From: Peribacillus muralis
GTDB lineage: Bacteria > Bacillota > Bacilli > Bacillales > DSM-1321
NCBI RefSeq assembly: GCF_001439925.1
Contig: NZ_LMBV01000016.1
Location: forward strand, 36,593-100,592
Reading direction: 5' to 3'
DNA: 64,000 nucleotides
The notes under the pieces are model-generated. The model was given only the letters and a program-made list of their open reading frames with translations, did no database searches and had not been told where the DNA came from. A program made the position numbers and the translations under genes. Shown here piece after piece: positions 17,635-28,699 of the stretch; within the stretch, counting starts at the first letter, position 1; each line of letters starts with the position of its first letter.

Positions 17635-17885
17635 GGAAAAGTAGTACGATCTTATAATATATCTGTAACTGGTTTGTTTATTATTGCCACGATTATCTTC
17701 TATAACTTGGATGTACTAGTGAAAGTCTTAGTGCATTAAGTGGGAACTTCTGCAGTTAAAGGGTATTTATTGTTATTTGAATATTCAATTAATAGGCATT
17801 AAGAGTCTTTAAGACAAATAATGCCCATGCTCTTTATTATTTTTTATATGAAATATCAGGGCAAATTCATAAAATGGAGTGTACG

Positions 17886-18482
17886 ATGACTAAAAGTGAA
17901 AAAGGATACATGGGATATGGTTTTTTGAAAAAATATTGGATTAAACTTAATAAAATGCTATTAAGAAATATAGGCGGTATATTACCTCAATATGATCATC
18001 CTTTCGGAAAAGTATTGGGAAGGACCTTTAGAAATTTTGTAGCAAGACAGATTGTTGAAGAATTCGGTAATGGAATTATCGTCGATAGAGGGGCTAATCT
18101 TCAAGAAAGGGTTGTATTGAAGGACGGATGCACTGTTGGAATTAATTGCTTGGTAGGTGTAGAAGCAGTTATAGGCAAAAATTCTAAATTGGCACCTGAT
18201 TGCATGGTCTATACAAGAAACAAGTTATTCCACAAGGAAGAGGGAAAATTTTACGACTACAGGCCAATCCAGCCGGTAATTATCAGAGATAATTGTTGGA
18301 TTGGAGCGAGGGTCATCATTTTACCTGGAGTGGAAATTGGGGAGAGCTGCGTAGTTGGAGCCGGATCGGTCGTCACTAAAAGCATGCCGCCATTCTCAGT
18401 TGTGGCAGGTAATCCAGCAAAAGTGATGAAGAACCTACTGGAAGAAGAAAATGAAACGGGAAAGATAAATATTACTATGTGA
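17886..18482 (+). CDS. Hexapeptide-repeat (left-handed beta-helix) acyltransferase
   Basis: A 198-residue protein. The middle and C-terminus show the hexapeptide rhythm (VVLKDGCTVGINCLVGVEAVIG; VIIRDNCWIGARVIILPGVEIGE; CVVGAGSVVTKSMPPFSVVAGNPAK), the hallmark of maltose/galactoside O-acetyltransferase-like and cap-biosynthesis acyltransferases. These transfer an acyl group, usually acetyl from acetyl-CoA, to a sugar or similar acceptor. The N-terminal 60 residues are basic and helical. Start at ATG 17886 with GGAG 6 bases upstream; ATG 17874 overlaps that site. No polysaccharide cluster surrounds it, although a deacetylase and a glycosyltransferase follow at 19-22 kb. Confidence 0.82.
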   Translation: MTKSEKGYMGYGFLKKYWIKLNKMLLRNIGGILPQYDHPFGKVLGRTFRNFVARQIVEEFGNGIIVDRGANLQERVVLKDGCTVGINCLVGVEAVIGKNSKLAPDCMVYTRNKLFHKEEGKFYDYRPIQPVIIRDNCWIGARVIILPGVEIGESCVVGAGSVVTKSMPPFSVVAGNPAKVMKNLLEEENETGKINITM

Positions 18483-18800
18483 GAATTAATGAAATTTTGT
18501 TATAAGATTTCATTTTCTTCATCAGCAAATATCTAGCAATTTTTTGACTAAGCATCATGGATATTCAAACTTTAAGTCACCGTGGAGACCAAGGAATGCG
18601 TATCCATGTTTAATCTAACTAGCTCGAATTCTATATCCAAAGTTAACATCACTGTGGAAATTGAAAAGGTCAAGTTGACCTGTTTCAAAAATGAAACGCT
18701 TCAATTTCTTTTTGGGATATTGATAAATCAAATGTAGTTTTGTGACAACGGAAATAGCAGGTGTAAGCTGTGGTTACGTCGTAAGGGGCATAAGTATGCC

Positions 18801-19410
18801 CTATCCTAGTTCTAATGAAGTATCAGAAAAAGGTTCTTTTAAAGAGCTTGAAAGGAAGTTCATCTGATTAACACCTATTCGTAAAGCTGCATTACCTGAA
18901 CACATTCCTCCAAAGCTATAATCTTCTGAATTAAAGCCGGCATCAAATCGATAGAGTCGTTTTTCTCACCCCATTATATACCGTGTCAGAACTTTTTCTA
19001 CTTACATACGTTGCTTTAAGAGTTGAGCTGAGTCCTCGTTATTAACGAATGTGAACCGCGGTCCATTTGCGTTAGGCTCTAGCGAATACATAATATGTTT
19101 TACCGCTACCGTTGGGCTAATACAAGACCAATACGCCCATCACTACTCTCTAAAAATCCCTCAATAATAGATATTGGCTGTAGCTACCTCATATAATGCT
19201 TTATCAACTGAAACCACTGGAACTATGTAGGCAGCAAGAGATGGTGCAGCAGCCAATTGAACGAATTCCTGTTGGGAAATCACAAATATTCCATTAATGA
19301 TCCTAAATGATGGGCAGTTTCCTTATGTAATAGTAAACCTATTCATTGTTTATTTGATATTCCAATGCAATCCCTTTATATTGAAATGGTGGCAGTTTAT
19401 TAAAAACTAA
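18801..19410 (-). pseudogene. Degraded coding region of unrecognised family
   Basis: Minus-strand translation gives protein-like pieces in shifting frames: PPFQYKGIALEYQINNE at the upstream end, then EFVQLAAAPSLAAYIVPVV with SVDKALYEVATAN, then IEGFLESSDGRIGLVLAQ, VAVKHIMYSLEPNANGPRFT, LYRFDAGFNSEDYSFGGMCS with GNAALRIGVNQMNF, and a natural stop at 18801-18803. At least three frameshifts and several in-frame stops interrupt it. I do not recognise the family. A parental gene should be present intact in related genomes. Confidence 0.6.
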
Positions 19411-19446
19411 ATTCAAGTCAGGAAATGAACATGGAGGGTTTTTAAC

Positions 19447-20148
19447 GTGCTGGATATATGGATGGTTGGTTTCTTGATTTTATTGGCTCTATTTCTATTA
19501 TATACGATAGTCCCTACGGTACTTATTCGTGGATCCGGCTTGGGCATAACCAAAAATATCAAGAAGAATAGTGGGATTGCTCTAACTTTTGATGATGGAC
19601 CCAATTCCGAATATACAACAAGATTGCTTGATCTTTTAAAAAAGTATGAAGTAAAGGCTTCATTTTTTGTGGTGGGCAGTAAGGTGAAGAAGAATCCAGA
19701 AATCATTCAACGAATGCATGAAGATGGGCACGTTATTGGAATCCATCATTTTCATCATGTTTCAAGTTGGATCCTTTCACCATTTCAATTAAAGAAGCAG
19801 CTGGATATGACCGAAAAGGCAATAACGGAATGTACGAAGGAAAAGGTCATTTTTTATCGTCCTCCATGGGGCCATTTCAATATATTCACCCCGTTTCTCA
19901 GCAAGAACTATAGGGTGATCATGTGGTCGGCCATCTTCGGTGATTGGAAAGTGGATAATTGTAAAAATAATCTGCTTGAGCAATTACGGAACACTTCCAC
20001 GGAAGGTGAAATCATACTCCTGCATGACTGTGGTGAAACCTTGGGAGCGGATAAGGAAGCACCGTTGCATATGATGGAAAGCTTGAAAATCTATTTGCGT
20101 GAAAGTAAAGAAAAGGGAACGAAGTTTGTTACTTTAAGAGACATATAA
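19447..20148 (+). CDS. Polysaccharide deacetylase family protein, membrane-anchored
   Basis: A 233-residue CE4/NodB-type protein. One N-terminal hydrophobic segment (residues 4-28) with no clear signal peptidase site suggests a membrane anchor with the enzyme outside. NodB motifs are visible: TFDDGP (general base and metal Asp), GIHHFHHVS (metal His), RPPWGHFN, and LLHDCGETLG. The family removes N-acetyl groups from peptidoglycan or chitooligosaccharides. GTG start at 19447 behind GGAGGG. The DedA-family gene follows 17 bases later, so they are probably cotranscribed. Confidence 0.88.
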   Translation: MLDIWMVGFLILLALFLLYTIVPTVLIRGSGLGITKNIKKNSGIALTFDDGPNSEYTTRLLDLLKKYEVKASFFVVGSKVKKNPEIIQRMHEDGHVIGIHHFHHVSSWILSPFQLKKQLDMTEKAITECTKEKVIFYRPPWGHFNIFTPFLSKNYRVIMWSAIFGDWKVDNCKNNLLEQLRNTSTEGEIILLHDCGETLGADKEAPLHMMESLKIYLRESKEKGTKFVTLRDI

Positions 20149-20165
20149 CAAATTCTGGGGGTACC

Positions 20166-20765
20166 ATGAATATCGATACGATTTTACATTTCATTAATAT
20201 ATATGGGTACCTGATCATTTTTCTTTTTTTGTTCCTTGGTATCGTTGGAATTCCTGCTCCAGAGGAATCACTTCTTTTTTTGATTGGAGTGTTGATCGCC
20301 CAAGATAAGCTCTCCTTCCCACTATCGGTCTTAGCTGCTTTTCTGGGTGCTTTTCTTGGGATGCTTGTAGCTTACGTTTGTGGGAAATATGTTGGGTATC
20401 CATTCATAAATAAATATGGCAAGTACGTCGGGATTACAAATGAACGATGGGAAAAAGCAAAAAGAAATTATATGGAAAACATCCAAAAGACGATCGTTTT
20501 TGGATTTTATATACCGGGTATGAGGCAAATCAGTCCTTATTTTGCAGGTATATCCAGTACGCCCTTTCGTGATTTTTTCCTGCTGTCTTTATTGGGGACG
20601 ACGCTCTGGATTGGCCCCTTTATAGTGGCTGGATATTATTTAGGAAGTGCATTTAATATAAACCCTGAATATGTTCCATATTTAGGTGTCTTTTTCTTAA
20701 TTATTTTTGTAATATATGGCGCATTCAAATATATTAAAAGAAAGAAACAAAAGTCCAATAATTGA
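20166..20765 (+). CDS. DedA family membrane protein
   Basis: A 199-residue integral membrane protein with about five hydrophobic stretches. DedA marks include PAPEESLLFLIGVLIA near the N-terminus and FGFYIPGMRQISPYFAGIS with the conserved Arg of the F.R.(hydrophobic)P..R region partly kept. DedA proteins act in membrane lipid homeostasis; several flip undecaprenyl phosphate or phosphatidylethanolamine. It is preceded by TGGGGGTACC and sits 17 bases after a polysaccharide deacetylase, so both probably serve envelope maintenance. Confidence 0.85.
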   Translation: MNIDTILHFINIYGYLIIFLFLFLGIVGIPAPEESLLFLIGVLIAQDKLSFPLSVLAAFLGAFLGMLVAYVCGKYVGYPFINKYGKYVGITNERWEKAKRNYMENIQKTIVFGFYIPGMRQISPYFAGISSTPFRDFFLLSLLGTTLWIGPFIVAGYYLGSAFNINPEYVPYLGVFFLIIFVIYGAFKYIKRKKQKSNN

Positions 20766-20992
20766 GAGTCACTTCTTTTCCATAAACCTTTAGCTTTGAT
20801 CTCCTATTGGAAAATAAGTTTTTTCATTGGAGACTTATAATACTTTGAACCATCAGTGGAATTCTCGATCAACAAGAAAGATTACAACGAAGATTGATGA
20901 TTTATTGTAGCATGGTCAGTTCGTGAACCTGCTAGTGTTTGAACTATATGAAATATGGTATTCAAAGTATGATTTCTTAGGAGATGACACGT

Positions 20993-22153
20993 ATGAAAAA
21001 GATTTTGTTTTTACCTCTCTTTCGAATGCAGTCAGGACATCATCAAGTTGCTGAGGCATTAATGGATATGTTGAAGAAGCATTCAAACGGTATCGCTTTT
21101 AAAAAAGTCGATTTGATAAGCTATACAAATAATTCTTTAGAAAAAATGGTGACAACCGGTTATTTAAAATGGATCAGGTATGCACCAGAAACGTATAATC
21201 TCGCCTATAAAAACCTTTTTTATGTTCCTTCATCTACAGAATGGGCATTCAAATGGTATCAGACTATATTCTTGAGAAAAATGGAACAATTGATAGCTGA
21301 GGAAAAACCGGATTTAATTGTGTGCACCCATGGTTTCCCTTCGTATCTTTTGAGCCAGTTAAAGATAAAAGGGAAATGCAACATCCCGATCATTAACGTA
21401 TATACGGACTACTTCATTAATAATGTGTGGGGGACACAAGGGATAGATGCCCATTTTCTCCCTAGCCAAGAAGTAAAGGAAAAGTTAATGAGCATGCGTC
21501 AAATACCAAAACAAAAGATGATGGTCACCGGTATCCCCGTCCATGAGGACATTACTAAAATCGCCAGTGAACCAAAAACATCGGATCGACCTAGAATTTT
21601 AATATCCGGAGGCAATAGCGGTCTAGGCGGGATCTTGAATGTAGCTGCTCAGTTAAAGAGGTTAACCGAGTTCGATTACTTCGTGCTTTGTGGCAATAAT
21701 AACAAACTGTATGATGAAATCGATTCATGGAATTTGGCTCATATCAAGCCTTTGTCTTATATCTCATCAAGAGTTGAAATGAACAAACTTTATGAAGATG
21801 TTGATGCAATCGTTACAAAGCCAGGTGGTGTCACCATAAGCGAAGCATTACGAAAAAAGCTGCCGATATTCGTTCATTCCATGCTTCCAGGCCAGGAAGA
21901 GATTAATTTAAAGTATTTAAAAGAACAAAAGCTTGTATTCGAGCTTAATCAGAAAAGGCCATTTGAACAACAAATGAAGGAAACGTTGAAGAACAAGGAA
22001 ATAATGGAGAAATGGACGACCTCAATTGAGTCCTATCATAAGGAAATCGAGCTCGATAAGCCTGAGGGTATGGTGGAAGTGATGAAGTTGATCCTTAATC
22101 TTGAAGAAGACAGCAAGCTTCCGTATATATCCAGTCAAACTAAAGTCATTTAA
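20993..22153 (+). CDS. MGDG synthase/UgtP-type glycosyltransferase
   Basis: A 386-residue GT28-like glycosyltransferase. The N-terminus has LPLFRMQSGHHQVAEAL, like the GxGH acceptor-side loop of MGDG synthase and UgtP. The C-terminal donor domain has ISGGNSGLGGI and VTKPGGVTISEALRKKLP, the nucleotide-sugar-binding region. UgtP transfers glucose from UDP-glucose to diacylglycerol to make glycolipid anchors; this protein may do so or act on another lipid. ATG 20993 stands 9 bases after AGGAG; the in-frame ATG 20984 directly abuts it. It could be part of an envelope group with the deacetylase and DedA genes 230 bp upstream. Confidence 0.85.
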   Translation: MKKILFLPLFRMQSGHHQVAEALMDMLKKHSNGIAFKKVDLISYTNNSLEKMVTTGYLKWIRYAPETYNLAYKNLFYVPSSTEWAFKWYQTIFLRKMEQLIAEEKPDLIVCTHGFPSYLLSQLKIKGKCNIPIINVYTDYFINNVWGTQGIDAHFLPSQEVKEKLMSMRQIPKQKMMVTGIPVHEDITKIASEPKTSDRPRILISGGNSGLGGILNVAAQLKRLTEFDYFVLCGNNNKLYDEIDSWNLAHIKPLSYISSRVEMNKLYEDVDAIVTKPGGVTISEALRKKLPIFVHSMLPGQEEINLKYLKEQKLVFELNQKRPFEQQMKETLKNKEIMEKWTTSIESYHKEIELDKPEGMVEVMKLILNLEEDSKLPYISSQTKVI

Positions 22154-22199
22154 GGGATTGGACGAGCTTCATTGCCTTAAAGCTCGTGTGAATCAATAA

Positions 22200-22237
22200 T
22201 GATTGGAGGGAGGGGATTTTGCCTCCTTTCCAATCAC
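22200..22237. terminator. Hairpin between the glycosyltransferase and mpg
   Basis: GATTGGAGGGAGG pairs, with small bulges, with CCTCCTTTCCAATC. It lies between two convergent genes and overlaps the mpg stop. U-runs are weak on both sides. Confidence 0.5.
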
Positions 22238-22854
22238 CCCTTATTAATGAGTTTCTTGCGGCGTGATATGAACGGACTTCCGGTCACCCAAAAACGCCAC
22301 GAATAATCCTTGGCCTCCCCAGCGTTATCAATTCCGATGCGGGGGCCGCTGGAAATGTGTTCAGGCTGCTTTCCGGCAGCAAGATAAAGCGGGGGAGACG
22401 TAAAGGAACGGCCATAATCCTCCATGGTTATGCCAAGTGCTTTTGTGAGCTTCCCAGGTCCGTCAGTCCATTTGCGAATGTCGGCAATGCCTCGCCTTTC
22501 TTGCATTAACTTAAGCCCTGAATAAGGTTCAACAGCCCGGATTAGAATGGCTTCCGGATTCTCAACCCCGCCGCTTACGACATTGACCAGTGTATGAGTG
22601 TGCATGACATAGGTATAAATCAATCCGGACTTACCGAACATCACTTCCGTACGTTTTGTCCTTCTATTTCCAAAACTATGGGCGGCCCTGTCAAGAGGAC
22701 CTATATATGCTTCGGTCTCTACGATGAATCCAGAAGCGGTTCCAGAAGCAGACTCTTTTACAAGCAGGCACCCGAGGAGGGATTTTGCCAGCTCAAGCGT
22801 GGGTTGTTCATAAAAATCGACTGGTAAGATTGAATGGTTCGTTTTCCCGGTCAT
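22234..22854 (-). CDS. 3-methyladenine DNA glycosylase, AAG/Mpg family
   Basis: A 206-residue base-excision repair enzyme that removes alkylated purines. Motifs: LAKSLLGCLLVKE, FIVETEAYIGPLDRAAHSFGN carrying the catalytic Glu and the AH motif, MFGKSGLIYTYVMH, and TDGPGKLTKALGI. The start at 22854 has AAAGGAGTGATAAT in front; a longer frame to 22926 lacks a ribosome site and runs into the terminator hairpin of the neighbour. It is a single gene, transcribed in the same direction as the upstream exporter but separated by that hairpin. Confidence 0.93.
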   Translation of the reverse strand: MTGKTNHSILPVDFYEQPTLELAKSLLGCLLVKESASGTASGFIVETEAYIGPLDRAAHSFGNRRTKRTEVMFGKSGLIYTYVMHTHTLVNVVSGGVENPEAILIRAVEPYSGLKLMQERRGIADIRKWTDGPGKLTKALGITMEDYGRSFTSPPLYLAAGKQPEHISSGPRIGIDNAGEAKDYSWRFWVTGSPFISRRKKLINKG

Positions 22855-22921
22855 ATTATCACTCCTTTTATCGTTTACAGGTAAATTTCCCTTAACTTTT
22901 AAAAAGAAACATATAATGATA

Positions 22922-22960
22922 AACAAGGCCGGCTGAATGATTCAGCCAGCCTTGTTTATT
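22922..22960 (-). terminator. Terminator of the DHA2 exporter
   Basis: AAGGC(C)GGCTGAAT and ATTCAGCC(A)GCCTT form a strong hairpin immediately after the exporter stop on the minus strand, followed there by TTGTTTATC. Confidence 0.75.
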
Positions 22961-22962
22961 GT

Positions 22963-24607
<1,645 letters not shown>

Positions 24608-24757
24608 TATTTTTTTAAAAATTCCCTCCATCTCAGCTTAGTAATTCGGCTAGAACCCGTTAAATCCTCCTAATTTAATAGCTCCGGCGTGTTTCCATAT
24701 GGCAAATCCGATATAATAAGAAGGAATACAGTTGATTATGGATTGGAAGTGTAACAA

Positions 24758-25564
24758 ATGAGTAAAAGAATCGGATTTATTGGATGCGGTAAAATGGGAG
24801 AGGCCATGCTCGAGGGCATGTTGCTTGCTGAGATCATATCGCCCGATGGAATCATGATAAGTACAGCAAGCTTAGAAACCAAAACGAAGATCACCACCAA
24901 ATATAAGGTTAAAGGTACCATTGATAATAAAGAAGTTGCCGGTTTTGCCGATTATCTCTTTCTAGGGATTCAACCTGCCATGCATAAACAGGTGCTTGAA
25001 GAGGTGAAGGATCATGTGAAGGAAAACACAGTGATCATCACGATGGCAGCAGGAATTGATATAGCGTTTATCGAAAACAGCTTCGACAGGAAAGTGAAGG
25101 TCGTAAGGACGATGCCAAATACTCCTGCACTTGTGGGTGAGGGCATGACAGCCATAAGCATGAACGATGAAATCACGGATGTTGATATAGCAGCTGTGGA
25201 GACAATACTGAACAGCTTCGGAAAAACGGAAATCATCAATGAAGGTATGATGGATGCAGTACCAGCCATTAGCGGCTCGTCACCTGCATATGTGTATATG
25301 TTCATCGAAGCGCTTGCTGATGGAGGGGTTCGTGACGGCATTCCAAGAAAACAAGCATACCGAATGGCAGCACAAGCTGTATTGGGAGCTGCTAAAATGG
25401 TACTTGAAACGGAAAGACATCCAGCCGCATTAAAGGATGATGTCTGTACTCCAGGTGGATCAACGATAGCTGCGGTAGCTGCTTTGGAAGAGGCTCAGCT
25501 TAGATCTGGCATATTACAAGCGATGAAGGCCTGCACGAATAAAACAAAAGGAATTGGCCAATAA
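24758..25564 (+). CDS. proC: Pyrroline-5-carboxylate reductase
   Basis: A 268-residue enzyme making proline from 1-pyrroline-5-carboxylate with NAD(P)H. The Rossmann motif is IGFIGCGKMGEAM. The C-terminal signature runs through ISGSSPAYVYMFIEALADGG and DDVCTPGGSTIAAVAALEE, as in ProC. The ATG has a poor ribosome site (GTGTAAC). It is a single gene between a divergent exporter and a terminator. Bacilli often have several ProC paralogues, so this need not be the only one. Confidence 0.94.
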   Translation: MSKRIGFIGCGKMGEAMLEGMLLAEIISPDGIMISTASLETKTKITTKYKVKGTIDNKEVAGFADYLFLGIQPAMHKQVLEEVKDHVKENTVIITMAAGIDIAFIENSFDRKVKVVRTMPNTPALVGEGMTAISMNDEITDVDIAAVETILNSFGKTEIINEGMMDAVPAISGSSPAYVYMFIEALADGGVRDGIPRKQAYRMAAQAVLGAAKMVLETERHPAALKDDVCTPGGSTIAAVAALEEAQLRSGILQAMKACTNKTKGIGQ

Positions 25565-25572
25565 GAAGTAGC

Positions 25573-25605
25573 GATTGCCTATAAGTGGGCAATCTCCTTT
25601 TTTTT
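25573..25605 (+). terminator. Rho-independent terminator after proC
   Basis: GATTGCC at 25573-25579 pairs with GGCAATC at 25588-25594, followed by TCC and eight T. Confidence 0.9.
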
Positions 25606-25646
25606 ATATTTTCTGAATGTTCCGTAAGAAAGGGTGGGGATGCTCG

Positions 25647-27014
25647 ATGAAAAATTATATAGAGGACTTAAGGAAAATACTGACGAAAGAACAAGTAACG
25701 GTCAATGAAACTTTATTGGAACAGCATAGTCATGATGAATCGTATCACACTCCGCATTTACCTGACATGGTCATTTATCCAAAAAATACGGCAGAAGTTA
25801 GTGCAGTGATGGGTTATGCGAATGACCATGATATACCTGTGATTCCATTTGGGTTAGGATCAAGCTTGGAGGGACATGTCGTTCCGGTGAAAGGGGGGAT
25901 TTCCCTTGATTTGTCCTTGATGAATCAAGTATTGGAAATCAGGGAAAATGATTTCCTCGTGAAGGTGCAGCCAGGCGTGAGGAGAACACACCTTAATAAA
26001 GAATTGAAAAAATACGGTTTGTTCTTTTCCGTCGACCCCGGCGCCGATGCGACATTGGGTGGGATGGCAGCGACGAATGCAAGTGGGACGACTTCAGTCA
26101 AATATGGGATCATGCGCGATCAAGTCAGAGATTTGGAAGTCGTTTTAGCAAATGGACAAGTGATCCACACGGGCAGCTTAGCGATGAAATCGTCTTCAGG
26201 CATTCATTTGAATGGCTTGTTTGTGGGCTCTGAAGGTACGCTCGGAGTCTTTACCGAGCTGACATTAAAGGTATATGGAATCCCTGAAGTCACCATGGCA
26301 GGACGAGCAACCTTTCCAACTGTAGAACAGGCAGTATCTGCGGTTAACGGTATCATGCTTGCGGGAATTCCGATTGCACGAATCGAATTGGTTGATGCCG
26401 AATCGATAAAAAAAGTTAATCAATACATGGACAAATCCTATGACGTCAGACCAACCTTATTCCTTGAATTTCACGGAAACTTTGCCGGTTTGGAACAGGA
26501 TGTCCAATTCGCCAAGGAAATCGTAAGGGATTTTGATTGTAGCGATATCCAGTTTGAAATGGATTCTAAAGCACGGAATGCATTGTGGGAGGCCCGCCAC
26601 AATCTCGCGTATGCCTTCATTCATAGTGCTCCGGGCAAGAAGCTGATGGTAACGGATGTAAGTGTGCCTCTCCATGAATTATCCGACGCCATATTGGAAA
26701 CAAGGAAGAAGGTTGAACAATCGAAAGTGGAGGGGGCGATTGTAGGACATGTAGGAGATGGGAACTATCATGTACTGTTCATGATCGACCTAAAAAATCT
26801 TGAGGAAGTGAATGAGGCGAAACGGTTAAATGAAGAAATCGTTGAATATGCCTTATCGAAAGGCGGTACTTGCACGGGTGAGCATGGTGTTGGACTTGGA
26901 AAATCGAAGTATCAGAAAAGGGAGCACGGAGCCGCCTACGAAGTGATGAAAACGATCAAATATGCATTGGACCCGAAAGGAATTATGAATCCAGGCAAAA
27001 TTTTCGTGGATTAA
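25647..27014 (+). CDS. FAD-binding 2-hydroxyacid oxidase, GlcD/D-lactate dehydrogenase family
   Basis: A 455-residue flavoprotein of the VAO/PCMH superfamily that oxidises a D-2-hydroxyacid such as glycolate or D-lactate. The FAD-binding part shows VIPFGLGSSLEGHV, DPGADATLGGMAATNASG and SEGTLGVFTELTL. The substrate part has GHVGDGNYHVLFMID, GEHGVGLGK and the C-terminal DPKGIMNPGKIF. Start at ATG 25647 behind GGGTGGGG; an ATG at 25617 is in frame but has no ribosome site. No GlcE or GlcF partner genes follow, so it likely works as a single subunit. A tandem-repeat region follows it. Confidence 0.88.
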   Translation: MKNYIEDLRKILTKEQVTVNETLLEQHSHDESYHTPHLPDMVIYPKNTAEVSAVMGYANDHDIPVIPFGLGSSLEGHVVPVKGGISLDLSLMNQVLEIRENDFLVKVQPGVRRTHLNKELKKYGLFFSVDPGADATLGGMAATNASGTTSVKYGIMRDQVRDLEVVLANGQVIHTGSLAMKSSSGIHLNGLFVGSEGTLGVFTELTLKVYGIPEVTMAGRATFPTVEQAVSAVNGIMLAGIPIARIELVDAESIKKVNQYMDKSYDVRPTLFLEFHGNFAGLEQDVQFAKEIVRDFDCSDIQFEMDSKARNALWEARHNLAYAFIHSAPGKKLMVTDVSVPLHELSDAILETRKKVEQSKVEGAIVGHVGDGNYHVLFMIDLKNLEEVNEAKRLNEEIVEYALSKGGTCTGEHGVGLGKSKYQKREHGAAYEVMKTIKYALDPKGIMNPGKIFVD

Positions 27015-27089
27015 CAGAATTCCATGATGTTAGATAGTGAAAGCCAGACTTGCCCCAACGGCAAGCCAAAAACGCCTGATGGATGAAAG

Positions 27090-27294
27090 AATCCGCCTGT
27101 TTGAGCTGCTAATTCGTCCCAACATCGGAATAAATCGACCGATAGAGCAGATAATTCGGCCTGAATCAGGTTAAATCGACCGATAGAGCAGATGATTTGA
27201 TCTGAATCAAGTTAAATCGACCGATAGAGCAGATAATTTGATCTGAATCAGGATAAATCAACCGATTGAGCCGTTAATTCGACCTCCAGTCCAA
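27090..27294. repeat. 41-bp tandem direct repeats, about five units
   Basis: Units begin at 27131, 27172, 27213 and 27254, exactly 41 bp apart, with the core AAATCGACCGATAGAGCAGA, then TAATT/TGATT and CTGAATCAGG. Units 2 and 3 are nearly identical, unit 4 is diverged, and a more diverged unit precedes at about 27090-27130. There is no reading frame across it. Confidence 0.88.
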
Positions 27295-27330
27295 TGATCC
27301 GATCATAACCAAGAATTTCACGGGATTACA

Positions 27331-27365
27331 AATAAAAAAACTCCAGACACGATTGTGTTTGGAGT
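27331..27365 (-). terminator. Terminator of ald
   Basis: ACTCCAGACAC (27340-27350) pairs with GTGTTTGGAGT (27355-27365) around a GATT loop. On the minus strand a T-run follows. Confidence 0.88.
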
Positions 27366-27378
27366 CTTCATTTTAATA

Positions 27379-28512
27379 TTATGCGTTAATGTTATTTGGA
27401 TTTAAGGCGTTTTCTACACTAACGTAGTTGTAGCCTAGGTCTGTTGCAACTGCTTCGAACGTGATTTCACCGTTTGCCACATTGACGCCTTTTGCAAGGG
27501 CATCATTTTCAAGAATCGCTTTGATGGCTCCTTTGTTTGCAATTTGAAGCGCGAATGGTACGGTTACGTTCGTTAATGCGACTGTTGATGTTTGAGGCAC
27601 TGCTCCTGGCATGTTTGCCACTGCGTAATGGACAACTCCATGTTTCACATAAGTAGGGTTATCATGTGTTGTTATATGGTCAACCGTTTCAAAGATCCCG
27701 CCTTGGTCGATTGCAACATCGACAATGACTGATCCTGGAGACATCGATTTAACCATTTCTTCAGTAACGAGCCTAGGGGCTTTAGCACCTGGAATCAATA
27801 CAGCACCAATTACCAGATCAGCATCTTTGACTGCTTCTGCGATATTATAAGGATTTGAAATGAGTGTTGTCAGTTCATTTCCGAAAATATCATCCAATTG
27901 ACGAAGACGGTCAGGGCTTAAGTCAAGAATCGTTACATCAGCGCCTAATCCAATTGCGATTTTAGCTGCGTTCGTTCCGACCATTCCTCCGCCGATAACT
28001 GCGACTTTGCCGCGTTTCACTCCAGGGACTCCGCTTAATAGGATTCCTTTTCCGCCATTATTTTTTTCGAGGAATTGCGCACCGATTTGTGCAGCCATCC
28101 GGCCAGCCACTTCACTCATCGGAGTCAATAACGGAAGTGTGCGGTTTACTGCAACCGTTTCATATGCAATCGCCAAGACACCGCTTTCTTTTAGGGCCTG
28201 TGCAAGGGCAGGCTCGGCTGCAAGATGCAAATATGTGAAGAGAATTAAATCTTTACGGAAATATTTATATTCAGATGAGATAGGTTCTTTTACTTTCATG
28301 ATCATGTCTGTACTTGACCAAACGCTAGCCGCGTCCTCGACTATGACAGCACCAGCTTCTTGATATGATTCATTTGTAAAACTGCTTCCTAGACCTGCGT
28401 TCATTTCAACTAATACTTCATGCCCTGCATTGACTAATGCTACAACGCCTGCTGGAGTGATAGCCACACGGTTTTCATTGTTTTTAATCTCTTTCGGAAT
28501 TCCTATTCTCAT
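27379..28512 (-). CDS. ald: Alanine dehydrogenase
   Basis: A 377-residue NAD enzyme that interconverts L-alanine and pyruvate plus ammonia, important for alanine use and sporulation in bacilli. It starts [17 protein letters not shown] as typical for Ald, contains the substrate-side Lys in MIMKVKEP and His in [11 protein letters not shown], and the nucleotide fold [22 protein letters not shown]. The start at 28512 has GGAGGGATTAAG upstream; the frame to 28551 lacks a ribosome site. It lies downstream of an ecsC-like gene and an AdeR-like regulator, all on the minus strand. Confidence 0.96.
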   Translation of the reverse strand: MRIGIPKEIKNNENRVAITPAGVVALVNAGHEVLVEMNAGLGSSFTNESYQEAGAVIVEDAASVWSSTDMIMKVKEPISSEYKYFRKDLILFTYLHLAAEPALAQALKESGVLAIAYETVAVNRTLPLLTPMSEVAGRMAAQIGAQFLEKNNGGKGILLSGVPGVKRGKVAVIGGGMVGTNAAKIAIGLGADVTILDLSPDRLRQLDDIFGNELTTLISNPYNIAEAVKDADLVIGAVLIPGAKAPRLVTEEMVKSMSPGSVIVDVAIDQGGIFETVDHITTHDNPTYVKHGVVHYAVANMPGAVPQTSTVALTNVTVPFALQIANKGAIKAILENDALAKGVNVANGEITFEAVATDLGYNYVSVENALNPNNINA

Positions 28513-28699
28513 CTTAATCCCTCCAATAATATGTTTTACTGTTTGTATCACAAGTATAGTTGGAATAGTAAACGGTTAGTATGTGGAAATCAGAAAAATA
28601 AAAAAGGTGTATTTGTGGATTTCCACAAACGCAGTTCAATATTGCTAGGTCCGAGATATTAAATCATGATATCCATGTAAGAAAACATAACCTTGAATC

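Noticed and set aside
27090..27294. CRISPR array
   Set aside because: The 41-bp units are contiguous with no unique spacers, and there are no cas genes.
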